Counted from the stretch's first letter, positions 54,197 through 63,018 are shown. The stretch is 64,000 nt of DNA from Paenibacillus marchantiae (GCF_028771845.1 NZ_CP118270.1:5890001-5954000); one strand, 5' to 3'. The notes: generated by a model not told the origin, from the letters alone. A program made the numbers and translations.

Positions 54197-54646
54197 TTAG
54201 ACAGCATTCGAGAAGTGCGCCTGCCATACAAAACCGGATAATTGACCTAATCTGCGCTGTGTTGTCTCGATCCATTCTTCATCATTAGACTTTTGGGCAT
54301 AACCCATAATATCCAGCAGCAGGTTAATTCTCTCCTCCACAGCACGTTGCATCCGATGCTCCATCTCACGATCCGAAGCGTCTGGCCAAGCCAGCAGTTG
54401 TTCATGGAAAAGATCCGCAAGTTCATTTCGCTCTCCAAACGATACATCCTGTTTCGCTGGCTGTTCACCGAGTGTACTGATGCACTCTTTCAAATCCGGC
54501 TTGACCGGCTGAAGCACTTCATAGGAAACACAGTCTGTACAAGCAAATACAGGTACGTTACGAATCTCCACCTTTTTGGCATATACCACCGTTCTTAATT
54601 CCAGTTCCATTACATGTCCGCATCTGCACGTCTTACGCACAGTCAT
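54197..54646 (-). CDS. Zinc-ribbon (YgiT/MqsA N-terminal-like) protein of unknown function
   Basis: The 149-aa protein has an N-terminal four-Cys module: CRCGH (Cys7, Cys9) and CTDC with the spacing and VEIRNVPVFACTDC of YgiT-type zinc fingers. MqsA antitoxins join this finger to a helix-turn-helix domain, which is absent here; the rest (about 60-149) is helical and acidic, with ERNELADLFHEQLLAWPD. No toxin gene is next to it. ytxJ follows after 122 bp. A start at the GTG 54649 would add one residue. The function is not known. Confidence 0.7.
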   Translation of the reverse strand: MTVRKTCRCGHVMELELRTVVYAKKVEIRNVPVFACTDCVSYEVLQPVKPDLKECISTLGEQPAKQDVSFGERNELADLFHEQLLAWPDASDREMEHRMQRAVEERINLLLDIMGYAQKSNDEEWIETTQRRLGQLSGFVWQAHFSNAV

Positions 54647-54649
54647 CAC

Positions 54650-54884
54650 CTCATTCGTTCTATACTCTTATACAGATACCATTCGACCTATTTCCGCTCA
54701 AATCCTGCTATAAACCAGAGGTTGCACAAATTACCACTGTCTCCAGATGAAGGTTGTCGAATGTAGGCGTTCATTGAGATGTAATCGCTTCCCCAATGGC
54801 GAGATTGCATGACGATGAAGTCAACATGAGAATCTGTTACAATAAAGACGTTATGTGCTAATTACCGCAAAAGGAGAGATGATG
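54650..54884. other. Divergent region upstream of the DJ-1/PfpI gene
   Basis: These 235 bp hold no gene. TACAAT at about 54838-54843 could be a -10 for the plus strand, but no good -35 stands at 17 nt. Confidence 0.3.
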
Positions 54885-55409
54885 ATGAGATTAACAGGCA
54901 AAAAAGTCATCGCCCTGGTCGATGAAGAATTCGAAGATCTGGAACTGTGGTATCCGGTACATCGTGTTCGTGAAGAAGGCGCTGAGGTGCATCTCGCCGG
55001 AGAGAAAAAAGGCAAAACCTACATTGGTAAATATGGTGTTCCCGCGCAGGCGGAATACAGTTTTGATGAATTGGATAGTTCAAACTATGATGGTATCCTT
55101 GTACCCGGGGGCTGGGCACCGGACAAGCTTCGTCGCTATCCCAAAGTACTTGAGCTCGTTAAGGAAATGCATGCGGATCGTAAGCCGATTGGACAGATCT
55201 GTCACGCAGGTTGGGTACTGATATCCGCCAAAATACTGGACGGGGTTACGGTAACTTCTACACCGGGTATCCGGGATGACATGGAAAATGCCGGAGCCAT
55301 CTGGAAAGATGAAGCCGTTGTTGTGGATGGACACATCATTTCAGCTCGCCGTCCACCTGATCTTCCGCCGTATGGCAAAGCATTTTGCGATGCACTTGCT
55401 GAAAAATAA
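54885..55409 (+). CDS. DJ-1/PfpI family protein (general stress protein 18-like)
   Basis: The 174-aa protein has the DJ-1 nucleophile elbow GQICHAGW with the reactive Cys and adjacent His, a Glu in DEEFEDLEL, and PGGWAPDKLRR. This layout is that of PfpI/YraA/GSP18-type proteins, which act as peptidase-like or deglycase-like stress proteins. Three ATGs lie in a row; the third (54885) has AAGGAG at 8 nt, the best spacing. Transcribed alone, with a terminator downstream. Confidence 0.9.
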   Translation: MRLTGKKVIALVDEEFEDLELWYPVHRVREEGAEVHLAGEKKGKTYIGKYGVPAQAEYSFDELDSSNYDGILVPGGWAPDKLRRYPKVLELVKEMHADRKPIGQICHAGWVLISAKILDGVTVTSTPGIRDDMENAGAIWKDEAVVVDGHIISARRPPDLPPYGKAFCDALAEK

Positions 55410-55412
55410 AAC

Positions 55413-55443
55413 AAAGCCCCGCGCCATATGGCGTGGGGCTTTA
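55413..55443 (+). terminator. Terminator after the DJ-1/PfpI gene
   Basis: AAAGCCCC-G-CGCC pairs with GGCG-T-GGGGCTTT, and a short T tract follows. Confidence 0.85.
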
Positions 55444-55523
55444 TCGTTAAAATAAGACTATTTTCCAAAATTGTACAAAAGTTAATATTTTCACTTAAAG
55501 GTATTTATTTGAAAATTACCCAT

Positions 55524-57284
55524 TTAGGATGCATTCGATCCACTCTGTTCATCTGGACTGCCCATCGAATCATTGAAGACCTGTAGACGCTCTTCGATGT
55601 CTGCACTTGTCCGCAGGCTGAAGCAATCATGGGCAGCCTCTTTGGCAGCAGCAGCCGTCGTATTCAATACTCTGTGCTTCACACGCAGCAAGGATTGTGG
55701 AGACATGCTCAGATTGCTGATCCCGAGCTCCAGCCATAGGGGAATCGAACGTTCGTCTCCTGCCATCTCCCCGCATACACTGACATCAATGCCTGCCGTA
55801 TGAGCCGCATCGACTGTTGCGCGAAGCATGCGTAATACAGCCGGGTGATACGGATGATACATATGTGCAATCTGCTCATTCATTCGGTCTACAGCTAGTA
55901 CATATTGCACGAGATCATTCGTACCGATACTGAAGAAATCAGCTTCTTCGGCAAGCAAATCGGCTATCATCACCGCTGCCGGAACCTCAATCATGATGCC
56001 CACCTGTATATGTGGATCGTACGGCAATTCGCGCTCGTCCAGATCAGACATCGCTTCACGCAGGATTTCATTGGCCTCCTGAAGTTCTTCTACCGAAGAG
56101 ATCATCGGGTACATAATTTTGACATTGCCCGCAGCACTGGCCCGCAGAATGGCTGTGAGCTGTGTTTTGAACAGATCTTTGCGGTCCAGACTGATCCGAA
56201 TCGCACGATATCCGAGAAATGGATTATCTTCTTCTGGCAGTTCAAAGTAGTCTAGCTGCTTGTCACCACCAATGTCGAGCGTACGAATAACGACAGACTG
56301 TCCTGCAGTTTTCTCAGCGACAAGACGATAAACCTCATACTGTTCCTGCTCACCCGGGAACGTAGCACGGTCCATGTATAGGAACTCTGTCCGGAACAAC
56401 CCCACGCCCTTCGCCCCATGTTTCAGTGCCATATCCAGTTCCTTGACGGAACTGATGTTAGAAGCCAGATGCAGAACGGAACCGTCTTTGGTTACGGCAT
56501 CCACTGTTGCAAGTACCTGCAACTGCTCTTTTTTCTTCAATTGTTTGCTGCGAATCATCGTGTAACGTTCAATCGTCTTGCGATCCGGCTCCGTAAATAC
56601 GAGGCCATTATCTCCATCGACAACCAACATATCTCCGGTCTCCACCGGCATGCCAAGACTCGCTTCCAGACCGGAAACGAGAGGAATACCAAGGGCACGA
56701 GCCATAATTGCCGAATGTGACGTTTTGCCTCCAATAAGTGTCACAATACCCAGCACGTGGCTTGGATTCAAATGCGCTAATTGAGAGGGAGACAGCTCTT
56801 TGGCCACGAGTATATAAGGCTGGGTATCCGATGGAAGCGTAATTTCCGGTGCGCCCAGCAGATGCTTTAATAAACGATTACCCACGTCCTTGATGTCGAT
56901 GGCTCGCTCCTTCATATACTCGTCTTCGAGCAGATCAAACATGGTGACAAAATGATCAATGGCCTCTTTGACGGCTACTTCTGCTGCTTTGTACTGCCGT
57001 TCAATAATGCCACGAATTTCGTTCATGAACACCGGATCTTCCAGAATGGCCAGATGCGCATCAAAGATGCTGGACTCTTCAGGACCGACGACTTCCTTGA
57101 ACTCGTTCTTGATATATTCAATCTCATCCTTCGATGTCCGTATGCCCTCGTACAGCCGTTCGAACTCTTGGGCGAGATCCACCGAATCCATCTTCTGATC
57201 CGGCAGATCCCATTCCCAACTGGGCAGGACAAATGCTTTGCCGATGGCTATGCCTGCAGCGCCGTTGATGCCTTGTATCTTCAT
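55524..57284 (-). CDS. ptsI: PTS enzyme I (phosphoenolpyruvate-protein phosphotransferase)
   Basis: The 586-aa protein moves phosphate from phosphoenolpyruvate to HPr. The active histidine is His190 in GGKTSHSAIMARAL; most family members have GGRTSHS, so a conservative Arg-to-Lys change is present. The PEP-binding barrel carries FLYMDRATFPGEQEQYEVY, IRTLDIGGDKQL and the C-terminal CGEMAGDERSIPLWLELGI. The start overlaps the stop of the upstream PTS permease by 4 bp. The usual companion ptsH is not next to it. Confidence 0.96.
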   Translation of the reverse strand: MKIQGINGAAGIAIGKAFVLPSWEWDLPDQKMDSVDLAQEFERLYEGIRTSKDEIEYIKNEFKEVVGPEESSIFDAHLAILEDPVFMNEIRGIIERQYKAAEVAVKEAIDHFVTMFDLLEDEYMKERAIDIKDVGNRLLKHLLGAPEITLPSDTQPYILVAKELSPSQLAHLNPSHVLGIVTLIGGKTSHSAIMARALGIPLVSGLEASLGMPVETGDMLVVDGDNGLVFTEPDRKTIERYTMIRSKQLKKKEQLQVLATVDAVTKDGSVLHLASNISSVKELDMALKHGAKGVGLFRTEFLYMDRATFPGEQEQYEVYRLVAEKTAGQSVVIRTLDIGGDKQLDYFELPEEDNPFLGYRAIRISLDRKDLFKTQLTAILRASAAGNVKIMYPMISSVEELQEANEILREAMSDLDERELPYDPHIQVGIMIEVPAAVMIADLLAEEADFFSIGTNDLVQYVLAVDRMNEQIAHMYHPYHPAVLRMLRATVDAAHTAGIDVSVCGEMAGDERSIPLWLELGISNLSMSPQSLLRVKHRVLNTTAAAAKEAAHDCFSLRTSADIEERLQVFNDSMGSPDEQSGSNAS

Positions 57285-59161
57285 TCTACCCCTCCAACGT
57301 TCCTGTCATAGAGCACCACGGACATAACGGATGCCTGACCTTTCTTAACTTGCTTAAATGGAGCAAAGCTCCATGATTTGACACGATCGGGATTCGTGAT
57401 GACCATCGGTGTCGTCAGCGATGCCGCCTCGGCTCGCAACACAGCCAGGTCAAACTTGATTAACAACTGACCGGGCTCCACCGTATCCCCTTCCTGAACA
57501 AAGGCTTCAAAGTGGCCTTTCAGTTGGGATGTGTCGATACCGATATGCAACAGGACCTCAAGCCCTTCCCGAGTAGAGATGCCCAAGGCATGCATCGTTG
57601 GATACATGTGCATAATCGTTCCGTACACGGGTGAGACCAGCTCTCCCTTTTCCGGGACAAAGGCTACACCATCACCCACAAGCTTGGCTGCAAATATCTG
57701 ATCCGGTACCTCTTCAATCGGCAGCATTTTGCCTTGCACAGGAGCACAGAACAGAACTTGTTGCAGATCACGTTCGAGCAGCTTCGCAATCTCTTCCCGG
57801 ATTAATTCCGAATAGGTGCCAAATACCACTTGTACGTTACCACCACCCAGCTTGATAAGCCCTGCGGACCCCATACTCTTCATTGCACCTGTATCGATTA
57901 ATCGATCATTATGCACGGTGAGACGAAGTCGTGTAATACAAGCCTCTACCTGCACAATGTTTTCTTTCCCGCCCAATGCTTCCAAAATAAGAGGAGCTTG
58001 ATAAGGAATGTTACCTACCCAATCTTCCAGCATGGACCCCTCTTCGCGTCCTGGAGTTGGAATCTTGAACGTGCGAATCGCCCACCTAAACAGGAAATAA
58101 TAGACTAACCCGTATAGTATGCCAATCGGAATGAGCTTCCAAGCATTCTCCGATAGATGGAAATTGAGTATGTAGTCGATAATGCCAGCCGAATATGAGA
58201 AACCATGGCGTATATCAAGCCAGTAACTGATCCACATCGCAAGTCCTGACATGACTGCATGCACGATGAACAGATAAGGTGCCGCAAACAAAAAGGCAAA
58301 CTCAATCTGCTCCGATACCCCTGTCAGAAAACAAACGAGTGCGGAAGTGAGAAATGTTTTTTTGATTTTCGGCTTCAGATCTTCCCTTGCCTCCTGAATA
58401 ATGGCAAAGGCAATCGCTGGAATCGCAAACATCATGATCGGGAATAACCCGGCCATAAAATACCCTGCTGTTGGATCACCCGCAAAAAATCGCGGCAAAT
58501 CCCCTTGCACTATATTGCCGTCTGCTGTTTCATACGTCCCCAGTTGGAACCAGAATACATTGTTAAGCAGATGATGCAGTCCGAAGGCCACCAGCACCCT
58601 GTACAAGACCCCATATATAAACAGCCCAAAACCGCCGAGACTGTATTCCCAGGTGGCGATGGCGTTCAATGCATGTTGCAAAATGGGTGCGATCCATAAC
58701 ATAAAGAAGGAGAACAGTGCCGAGCAAAGTCCAACTATGAGTAAAACAAACCTTGAACCACCGAAAAACTGTAAGATTTCGGGCAGTTTAATACTTTTGA
58801 AGCGATTATGCGTCACCCCGGCAAGTGCGCCGAGAATAATTCCGATTAAGGAAGCAGGTTGAACGGTGCCATCCCCGAAATTGCGAGTCACCTGATCATA
58901 TATCACAATACCAGCCAGAGCAGCGAGTCCCGCTTGTCCGGCCTGGTTGGAGAGTCCCAGCGCTACACCGACAGCGAACAAATACGGCAAAAAATAAAAA
59001 ATACCGTGTCCGGCCACGGTAGACACTTCACCAACAACTTTCAATCCCCAGGCGTCCCAGGGCAAACTGCCAACACTCAGCAAAATTGCGGCGGCGGGCA
59101 GGACCATTGTAGGCAGCATTACCGCTCGTCCGAGCTGCTGCAAGGATCCGAGCCAATTCAT
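57281..59161 (-). CDS. PTS transporter IICBA, NagE/GlcNAc-type
   Basis: The 626-aa permease imports and phosphorylates an amino sugar or glucose. EIIC spans about 1-375 with ten hydrophobic segments; GVSEQIEFAFLFAAPYLFIV and the exit sequence FKIPTPGREEG look more like N-acetylglucosamine permease NagE than glucose PtsG. EIIB has the phosphorylated Cys408 in EACITRLRL. EIIA has the active His539 in LLHIGID. Specificity is inferred. It is translated just before ptsI, and a roughly 220-nt leader precedes it. Confidence 0.9.
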   Translation of the reverse strand: MNWLGSLQQLGRAVMLPTMVLPAAAILLSVGSLPWDAWGLKVVGEVSTVAGHGIFYFLPYLFAVGVALGLSNQAGQAGLAALAGIVIYDQVTRNFGDGTVQPASLIGIILGALAGVTHNRFKSIKLPEILQFFGGSRFVLLIVGLCSALFSFFMLWIAPILQHALNAIATWEYSLGGFGLFIYGVLYRVLVAFGLHHLLNNVFWFQLGTYETADGNIVQGDLPRFFAGDPTAGYFMAGLFPIMMFAIPAIAFAIIQEAREDLKPKIKKTFLTSALVCFLTGVSEQIEFAFLFAAPYLFIVHAVMSGLAMWISYWLDIRHGFSYSAGIIDYILNFHLSENAWKLIPIGILYGLVYYFLFRWAIRTFKIPTPGREEGSMLEDWVGNIPYQAPLILEALGGKENIVQVEACITRLRLTVHNDRLIDTGAMKSMGSAGLIKLGGGNVQVVFGTYSELIREEIAKLLERDLQQVLFCAPVQGKMLPIEEVPDQIFAAKLVGDGVAFVPEKGELVSPVYGTIMHMYPTMHALGISTREGLEVLLHIGIDTSQLKGHFEAFVQEGDTVEPGQLLIKFDLAVLRAEAASLTTPMVITNPDRVKSWSFAPFKQVKKGQASVMSVVLYDRNVGGVE

Positions 59162-59384
59162 GGCGACCTCTCCTTTCTATCCTAGATGGTAAGCTTTACG
59201 CAACGTTTTGTCAAAACAAAACAGTAACCTGTTGGTAATTTGTATTTCTCTCCCGCCAGGCATAACAAAAAGGAGCGTATTTCCTTGTTCCCCCAATAAT
59301 TAAATGGAGCGGAATACCACTTGGATTTAACTTCATGCGGTCTTCTAAGCTGCAAAGTATATTTTATATTCCAATTATACAACA
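59162..59384 (-). promoter_or_regulatory. Leader region of the PTS operon
   Basis: About 220 nt without a gene precede the PTS permease. Two related copies, GGAGCGTATTTCC (59272-59284) and GGAGCGGAATACC (59305-59317), stand 33 bp apart on the plus strand. TTGTAT and TATACT-like sequences near 59355-59385 may form the promoter. An antiterminator or repressor site would be typical for such a gene; I see no exact match to a known one. Confidence 0.4.
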
Positions 59385-59422
59385 GAAAAAATCCCGTCAA
59401 CTTGAGGTTAACGGGATTTTTT
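59385..59422. terminator. Bidirectional terminator between the CoA-binding gene and the PTS operon
   Basis: AAAAAATCCCGT pairs with ACGGGATTTTTT around an AAC-TTGA-GGTT inner hairpin. It ends the CoA-binding gene on the minus strand. Confidence 0.9.
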
Positions 59423-59434
59423 AGGAATCGAGAT

Positions 59435-59869
59435 TTAACCGCGTCCAGCACCGCGCAGAACGATGGAATCCTCTACCTTGATACAACGATTCGTTACCGC
59501 TGTCATGCCGTTCTCAGCTGCAATCTGAACGGCTTCATCGCTGTGGATACCAAGCTGAAGCCACAATACATTTGCTTTGATCGCAGCAGCTTCACGAGCG
59601 ACATCTGCACAATATTCATCGCGGCGGAATACGTTCACGATATCTACCGGCTCAGGGACATCTGCGAGGGTCGCATATACCGTCTCACCGAGAATCTCAC
59701 CTTGTACCTGTGGATTTACCGGGATGATACGATAACCTCTGCTTTGCATGGCTTCCGCTACCATATAGGAAGTGCGATCTGATTTGTCCGATAAGCCGAC
59801 GACTGCGATGTTGCCTGCCTTGCGCAAAAGTTGTCCAATTTCTTCACGAGTAGGATTGTTAAATTCCAT
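59435..59869 (-). CDS. CoA-binding (YccU-type) protein
   Basis: The 144-aa protein is a single Rossmann fold of the CoA_binding_2 family: IAVVGLSDKSDRTSYMVAEA at the N-terminus, GYRIIPVNPQ, VDIVNVFRR and LWLQLGIHSDEA, all typical. Relatives bind CoA; the role is otherwise unclear. The ATG at 59869 is used; a TTG at 59875 has a slightly better distance from AAAGGA. The gene has its own terminator. Confidence 0.88.
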   Translation of the reverse strand: MEFNNPTREEIGQLLRKAGNIAVVGLSDKSDRTSYMVAEAMQSRGYRIIPVNPQVQGEILGETVYATLADVPEPVDIVNVFRRDEYCADVAREAAAIKANVLWLQLGIHSDEAVQIAAENGMTAVTNRCIKVEDSIVLRGAGRG

Positions 59870-59902
59870 GTTCAAGCACCATCCTTTTCTGCTTAAAGTG
59901 CG

Positions 59903-60071
59903 TGTTCAAAAAGACCGGTTTTTCAGTACCGAGAAGATGGGATGAAGCTAGAAATGGAGTAGCGGAGCGTAGGGAAAACTACGTGAGCAACGGACATTTC
60001 GGCTGAATTCCATATTCGATGCTGATGATGCCTCCAGGCATCCTTCGTAATCAAAAGCGGTTTTTTGAACA
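59903..60071. repeat. 169-bp palindromic intergenic element with inverted ends
   Basis: The ends are near-perfect inverted repeats: TGTTCAAAAAGACCGGTTTT on the left and, read from the other strand, TGTTCAAAAAACCGCTTTT on the right. Inside are hairpins CGTAG...CTACG (about 59968-59982) and GATGCCT-CC-AGGCATC (about 60027-60042). No reading frame fits. I recall similar DNA recurring in Paenibacillus intergenic regions, but cannot confirm it here. It looks like a miniature mobile element or structured RNA element. Confidence 0.6.
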
Positions 60072-60090
60072 ACCTCTTAAACGTGTTATT

Positions 60091-61386
60091 TTACTCTTTT
60101 ACCCATTGAACCGAGGCGCCAAGCGCCTGCAAATGATCGAAATATTGCGGATAAGACTTGGCTACATGGTGTGCATCCCGAATACGAAGCGGTTCTTTGG
60201 AACGCAGACCGACAACGGTCAGTGCCATAATTACGCGATGATCGTAGTGAGCGTTAATCTCAACGCCGCCTTCGACGCCTTCCGGACGACCATGTACGAT
60301 AATCTCGGCCTGACGTTCTTCTACGTTGGCTCCTGCCTTCCGCAGTTCGTTCAAATAATCTGTAATTCGGTCACATTCCTTGTAACGTAAGTTCTCTACA
60401 TTATAGAACCGTGAGGTGCCTTCCGCAAACACTGCCGCCGCTACCATGGCCAAAACCGCGTCTGTCGCGGCATCTCCATCGAATTCCACGGCTTTCAATG
60501 TACCGTTACCTTGCACGTGTACCACATCGTTTTCATGCGTCAACGGCACTTCCATCATGCGCAGAACGTCTACAATGGCACGCTCACCTTGTTTGCTCTG
60601 TTCCATCAATCGCAAAATTTTAACATCCGATTGGGTGACAGCCGCGGCCGCGAGGACAGCTGCTGAACCCGGATAGTCTCCTTGAACCGTATATGTTTGT
60701 GGTTTATAGGCTTGACCGCCAGGTACGCGGAAGGACATGTAATCATCACTCGCATGAATGACGATGCCCGCCTGTTCCAATACTTCCAGCGTCTGGCCAA
60801 TAACCACTTTGGATTTCAAGTCGTTTAATACTTCAATTGTGCTGTCTTCTTCCAGAAGAGGAGTTACAAACAGCAACGCGCTCAAATACTGGGAGCTGAC
60901 GGAACCGGATACACGGATATGTCCACCCTTAGCCTGACCCCCTTTGATCGTGATTGGCAAGCGCCCTTGTTCGTGCTGTACCTCAACACCAAGCTGACCA
61001 AGCGCATCGATCAGGTCATCATGTGGGCGTTTGCCCAGAGAATCCGGGTACGTATTTACAAACGTCACATCAGGACAAAGTGCCGTTACCCCCATCAGGA
61101 AACGAAGCACTGCACCCGCATTGCCTACATTTAATTCACGCACATCACGTGGATGGCTGCCGAAGCCCTGGATAACGATTTTGCTATCATCTTCTTCAAG
61201 CACCGCTCCAAGGTCGCGAATACATCTGCGCATAGCGTCACTATCTTCACTATGAGCCGGGTAATGGATCGTACTTGTGCCTTCTGCCAGCGCAGCAGCT
61301 AGCAAGTAGCGTGTGGTGTAGTTCTTGGAAGACAAAGCTCCAATTTCCCCGTTCAGGGATGGGGTTGGTTTAACGATAACGTCCAT
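60091..61386 (-). CDS. aroA: EPSP synthase (3-phosphoshikimate 1-carboxyvinyltransferase), divergent form
   Basis: The 431-aa protein has the two-domain AroA pattern: VGNAGAVLRFL, RYKECDRI and YDHRVIMAL near the C-terminus. It would join PEP to shikimate 3-phosphate, the sixth step of the chorismate pathway. Several binding-site residues differ from the E. coli type: the GSKSVSNR-like segment is SSKNYTTR, and the GNAGTAMRP segment is GNAGAVLRF. AAGGAG precedes the ATG. Shikimate kinase lies 0.7 kb away on the same strand. See findings for what the changes could mean. Confidence 0.85.
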   Translation of the reverse strand: MDVIVKPTPSLNGEIGALSSKNYTTRYLLAAALAEGTSTIHYPAHSEDSDAMRRCIRDLGAVLEEDDSKIVIQGFGSHPRDVRELNVGNAGAVLRFLMGVTALCPDVTFVNTYPDSLGKRPHDDLIDALGQLGVEVQHEQGRLPITIKGGQAKGGHIRVSGSVSSQYLSALLFVTPLLEEDSTIEVLNDLKSKVVIGQTLEVLEQAGIVIHASDDYMSFRVPGGQAYKPQTYTVQGDYPGSAAVLAAAAVTQSDVKILRLMEQSKQGERAIVDVLRMMEVPLTHENDVVHVQGNGTLKAVEFDGDAATDAVLAMVAAAVFAEGTSRFYNVENLRYKECDRITDYLNELRKAGANVEERQAEIIVHGRPEGVEGGVEINAHYDHRVIMALTVVGLRSKEPLRIRDAHHVAKSYPQYFDHLQALGASVQWVKE

Positions 61387-61550
61387 GGATGAAATTCTCC
61401 TTCATTGATTATAATGTGCTTCGTTAGATGATTCTGTTACGTATTTGATTCAGGATACATGCGGTGATGTTGTACTGCCAAATTGACATTCCATACATCG
61501 CTTGGGTATCATTATAGGCGTTAAGTCCATACAGAAAAGAGGACCTGAAT

Positions 61551-61856
61551 ATGACACAAATTGCTGAAATTGAAACTTCTGAGCTACGCCGCCGTTTGCA
61601 GGCGGGAGAGAAGCTGCAGATGATAGACGTCCGTGAGGACGATGAAGTCGCACAAGGCATGATTGAGGGAGCGAAACACATCCCGCTTGGACAGATTCCG
61701 GACAGACTGTCCGAAATTCAAAAGTCCGGTGAGATTGTTCTGATCTGCCGCAGTGGATACCGTAGTGAGCGTGCCTGTGAGTACTTACAGCAGCTCGGAT
61801 ATGATGGCTGCACTAATATGGTTGGCGGCATGCTGCAATGGCAAGAGGAAGACTAA
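61551..61856 (+). CDS. Rhodanese-like domain protein
   Basis: The 101-aa single-domain protein has the active-site loop LICRSGYRSERA with its persulfide-forming Cys, and MIDVREDDEVAQGMIEGAKHIPLG earlier. It would transfer sulfane sulfur in the cytosol. It is transcribed alone, divergent from aroA, and ends before a good terminator. Confidence 0.92.
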   Translation: MTQIAEIETSELRRRLQAGEKLQMIDVREDDEVAQGMIEGAKHIPLGQIPDRLSEIQKSGEIVLICRSGYRSERACEYLQQLGYDGCTNMVGGMLQWQEED

Positions 61857-61944
61857 ACAACATCAGGATCGAGGTTAATGGTTAGGATATCTGCAATAGG
61901 CAGTTCTCGGTAACCAATGTGCATCCTGATCCTTACAGGAAGTC

Positions 61945-61968
61945 AAACGGGCCAATCGGCCCGTTTTT
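61945..61968 (+). terminator. Terminator after the rhodanese gene
   Basis: AAACGGGCC-AATC-GGCCCGTTTTT; compact GC-rich hairpin and T5. Confidence 0.92.
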
Positions 61969-62129
61969 CACATCGTTCCACGATCACATGGCTCCATTCA
62001 CCACTTTAAACCCTTCGACATATCTTCTTCCACATGCGAAATGTATCCCTCTCTCCATGCATCGACCCTGCACTCATGTGTACAGTCTATCCATACACTT
62101 ACTGAAGAGAAAATGAAATAATTACAAGC

Positions 62130-62639
62130 TTAGACGCGGTAATGCGCTAAAATTAAACGAGTCACTTCAGAAGCGGATAACTCGGTCGTATCCACCGTGT
62201 AATGCGCAAACCGGTATGCGTCCTTCCGTTCCTGCATAATGGTCTGAATGCGTTCCTCCGCATTGCCTGCCAAGAGCGGACGGTTCTCACAGCCGCTGAC
62301 ACGTTCTACTATCACTGCCGGATCAGCAGTCAGGGCAACCACCCAGCCGTTCTTCGACATAACATCACAGTTGTCCGAACGCAGAACCACACCGCCTCCG
62401 GTTGCAATCACCTGCGCCTTTTTCTCTAACACCGAGCACAACATGCGACTCTCGGCGTCGCGGAAATATGTCTCTCCCTTGCCTGTGAACAATTCAGGAA
62501 TCGTACAGCCTTCCTCTTTCTCCACCGCGGCGTCCACATCAATCAGTCGGTAACCCAGCTCGCGTGCGAGCATGTCAGCAACGGTTGATTTGCCAGTTCC
62601 CATCATGCCGATGAGAATAATATTGTTAGACTTGCTCAA
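62130..62639 (-). CDS. aroK: Shikimate kinase
   Basis: The 169-aa kinase phosphorylates shikimate, the step before AroA. The P-loop is GMMGTGKSTV; DVD in LIDVDAAVEKEEG, FRDAESR and ATGGGVV give the shikimate-binding sites, and NRPLL the lid Arg. I place the start at a TTG (62637-62639), because AAAGGAG lies 8 nt upstream, whereas the GTG at 62648 overlaps that ribosome site. The gene is on the same strand as aroA but 0.7 kb away, with the rhodanese between them on the other strand. Confidence 0.93.
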   Translation of the reverse strand: MSKSNNIILIGMMGTGKSTVADMLARELGYRLIDVDAAVEKEEGCTIPELFTGKGETYFRDAESRMLCSVLEKKAQVIATGGGVVLRSDNCDVMSKNGWVVALTADPAVIVERVSGCENRPLLAGNAEERIQTIMQERKDAYRFAHYTVDTTELSASEVTRLILAHYRV

Positions 62640-62654
62640 GGTGTACACTCCTTT

Positions 62655-63018
62655 AATTCAAGCAATTCGTGAGCACTTTTGTCCTATCATAACACAGCCC
62701 TGCGGACGGGGGAAGGCCATAGTGCGGCCCACTTCCCTCCAAGCATCCGCAAGCACTTCCAGATCATATCGAAGCATGTCCATGTACTCCAAACGATTTT
62801 AACGAACTCAGATCAGCTTATTTTTGAAATATAGGCAATTTTAAAATTCTAACGAATCTCAGAAAACTTATTTTACAAAAACAGCATAAAAACAGCGTAA
62901 TTCCGCTCCAAATGTTCTTAATAGGACCTTCTGCATTCGTTAGAGAATAGAAAAGGTTCATATCCACGAGTTAGAGCATCTCAGGTTCGTAAAATGTAGA
63001 AGCATCTTAACATACGGT
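62655..63018. repeat. AT-rich non-coding stretch with a repeated motif
   Basis: No gene fits in this 364-bp region. TAACGAACTCAG (62800-62811) and TAACGAATCTCAG (62850-62862) are related copies 50 bp apart, each followed 5-6 nt later by TTATTTT. A reversed TTCGTTA lies at 62936-62942, and further fragments (GTTAGAGCATCTCAGG) near 62975-62990. The arrangement looks like a degenerate palindromic repeat element that I believe recurs in Paenibacillus. Confidence 0.5.
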
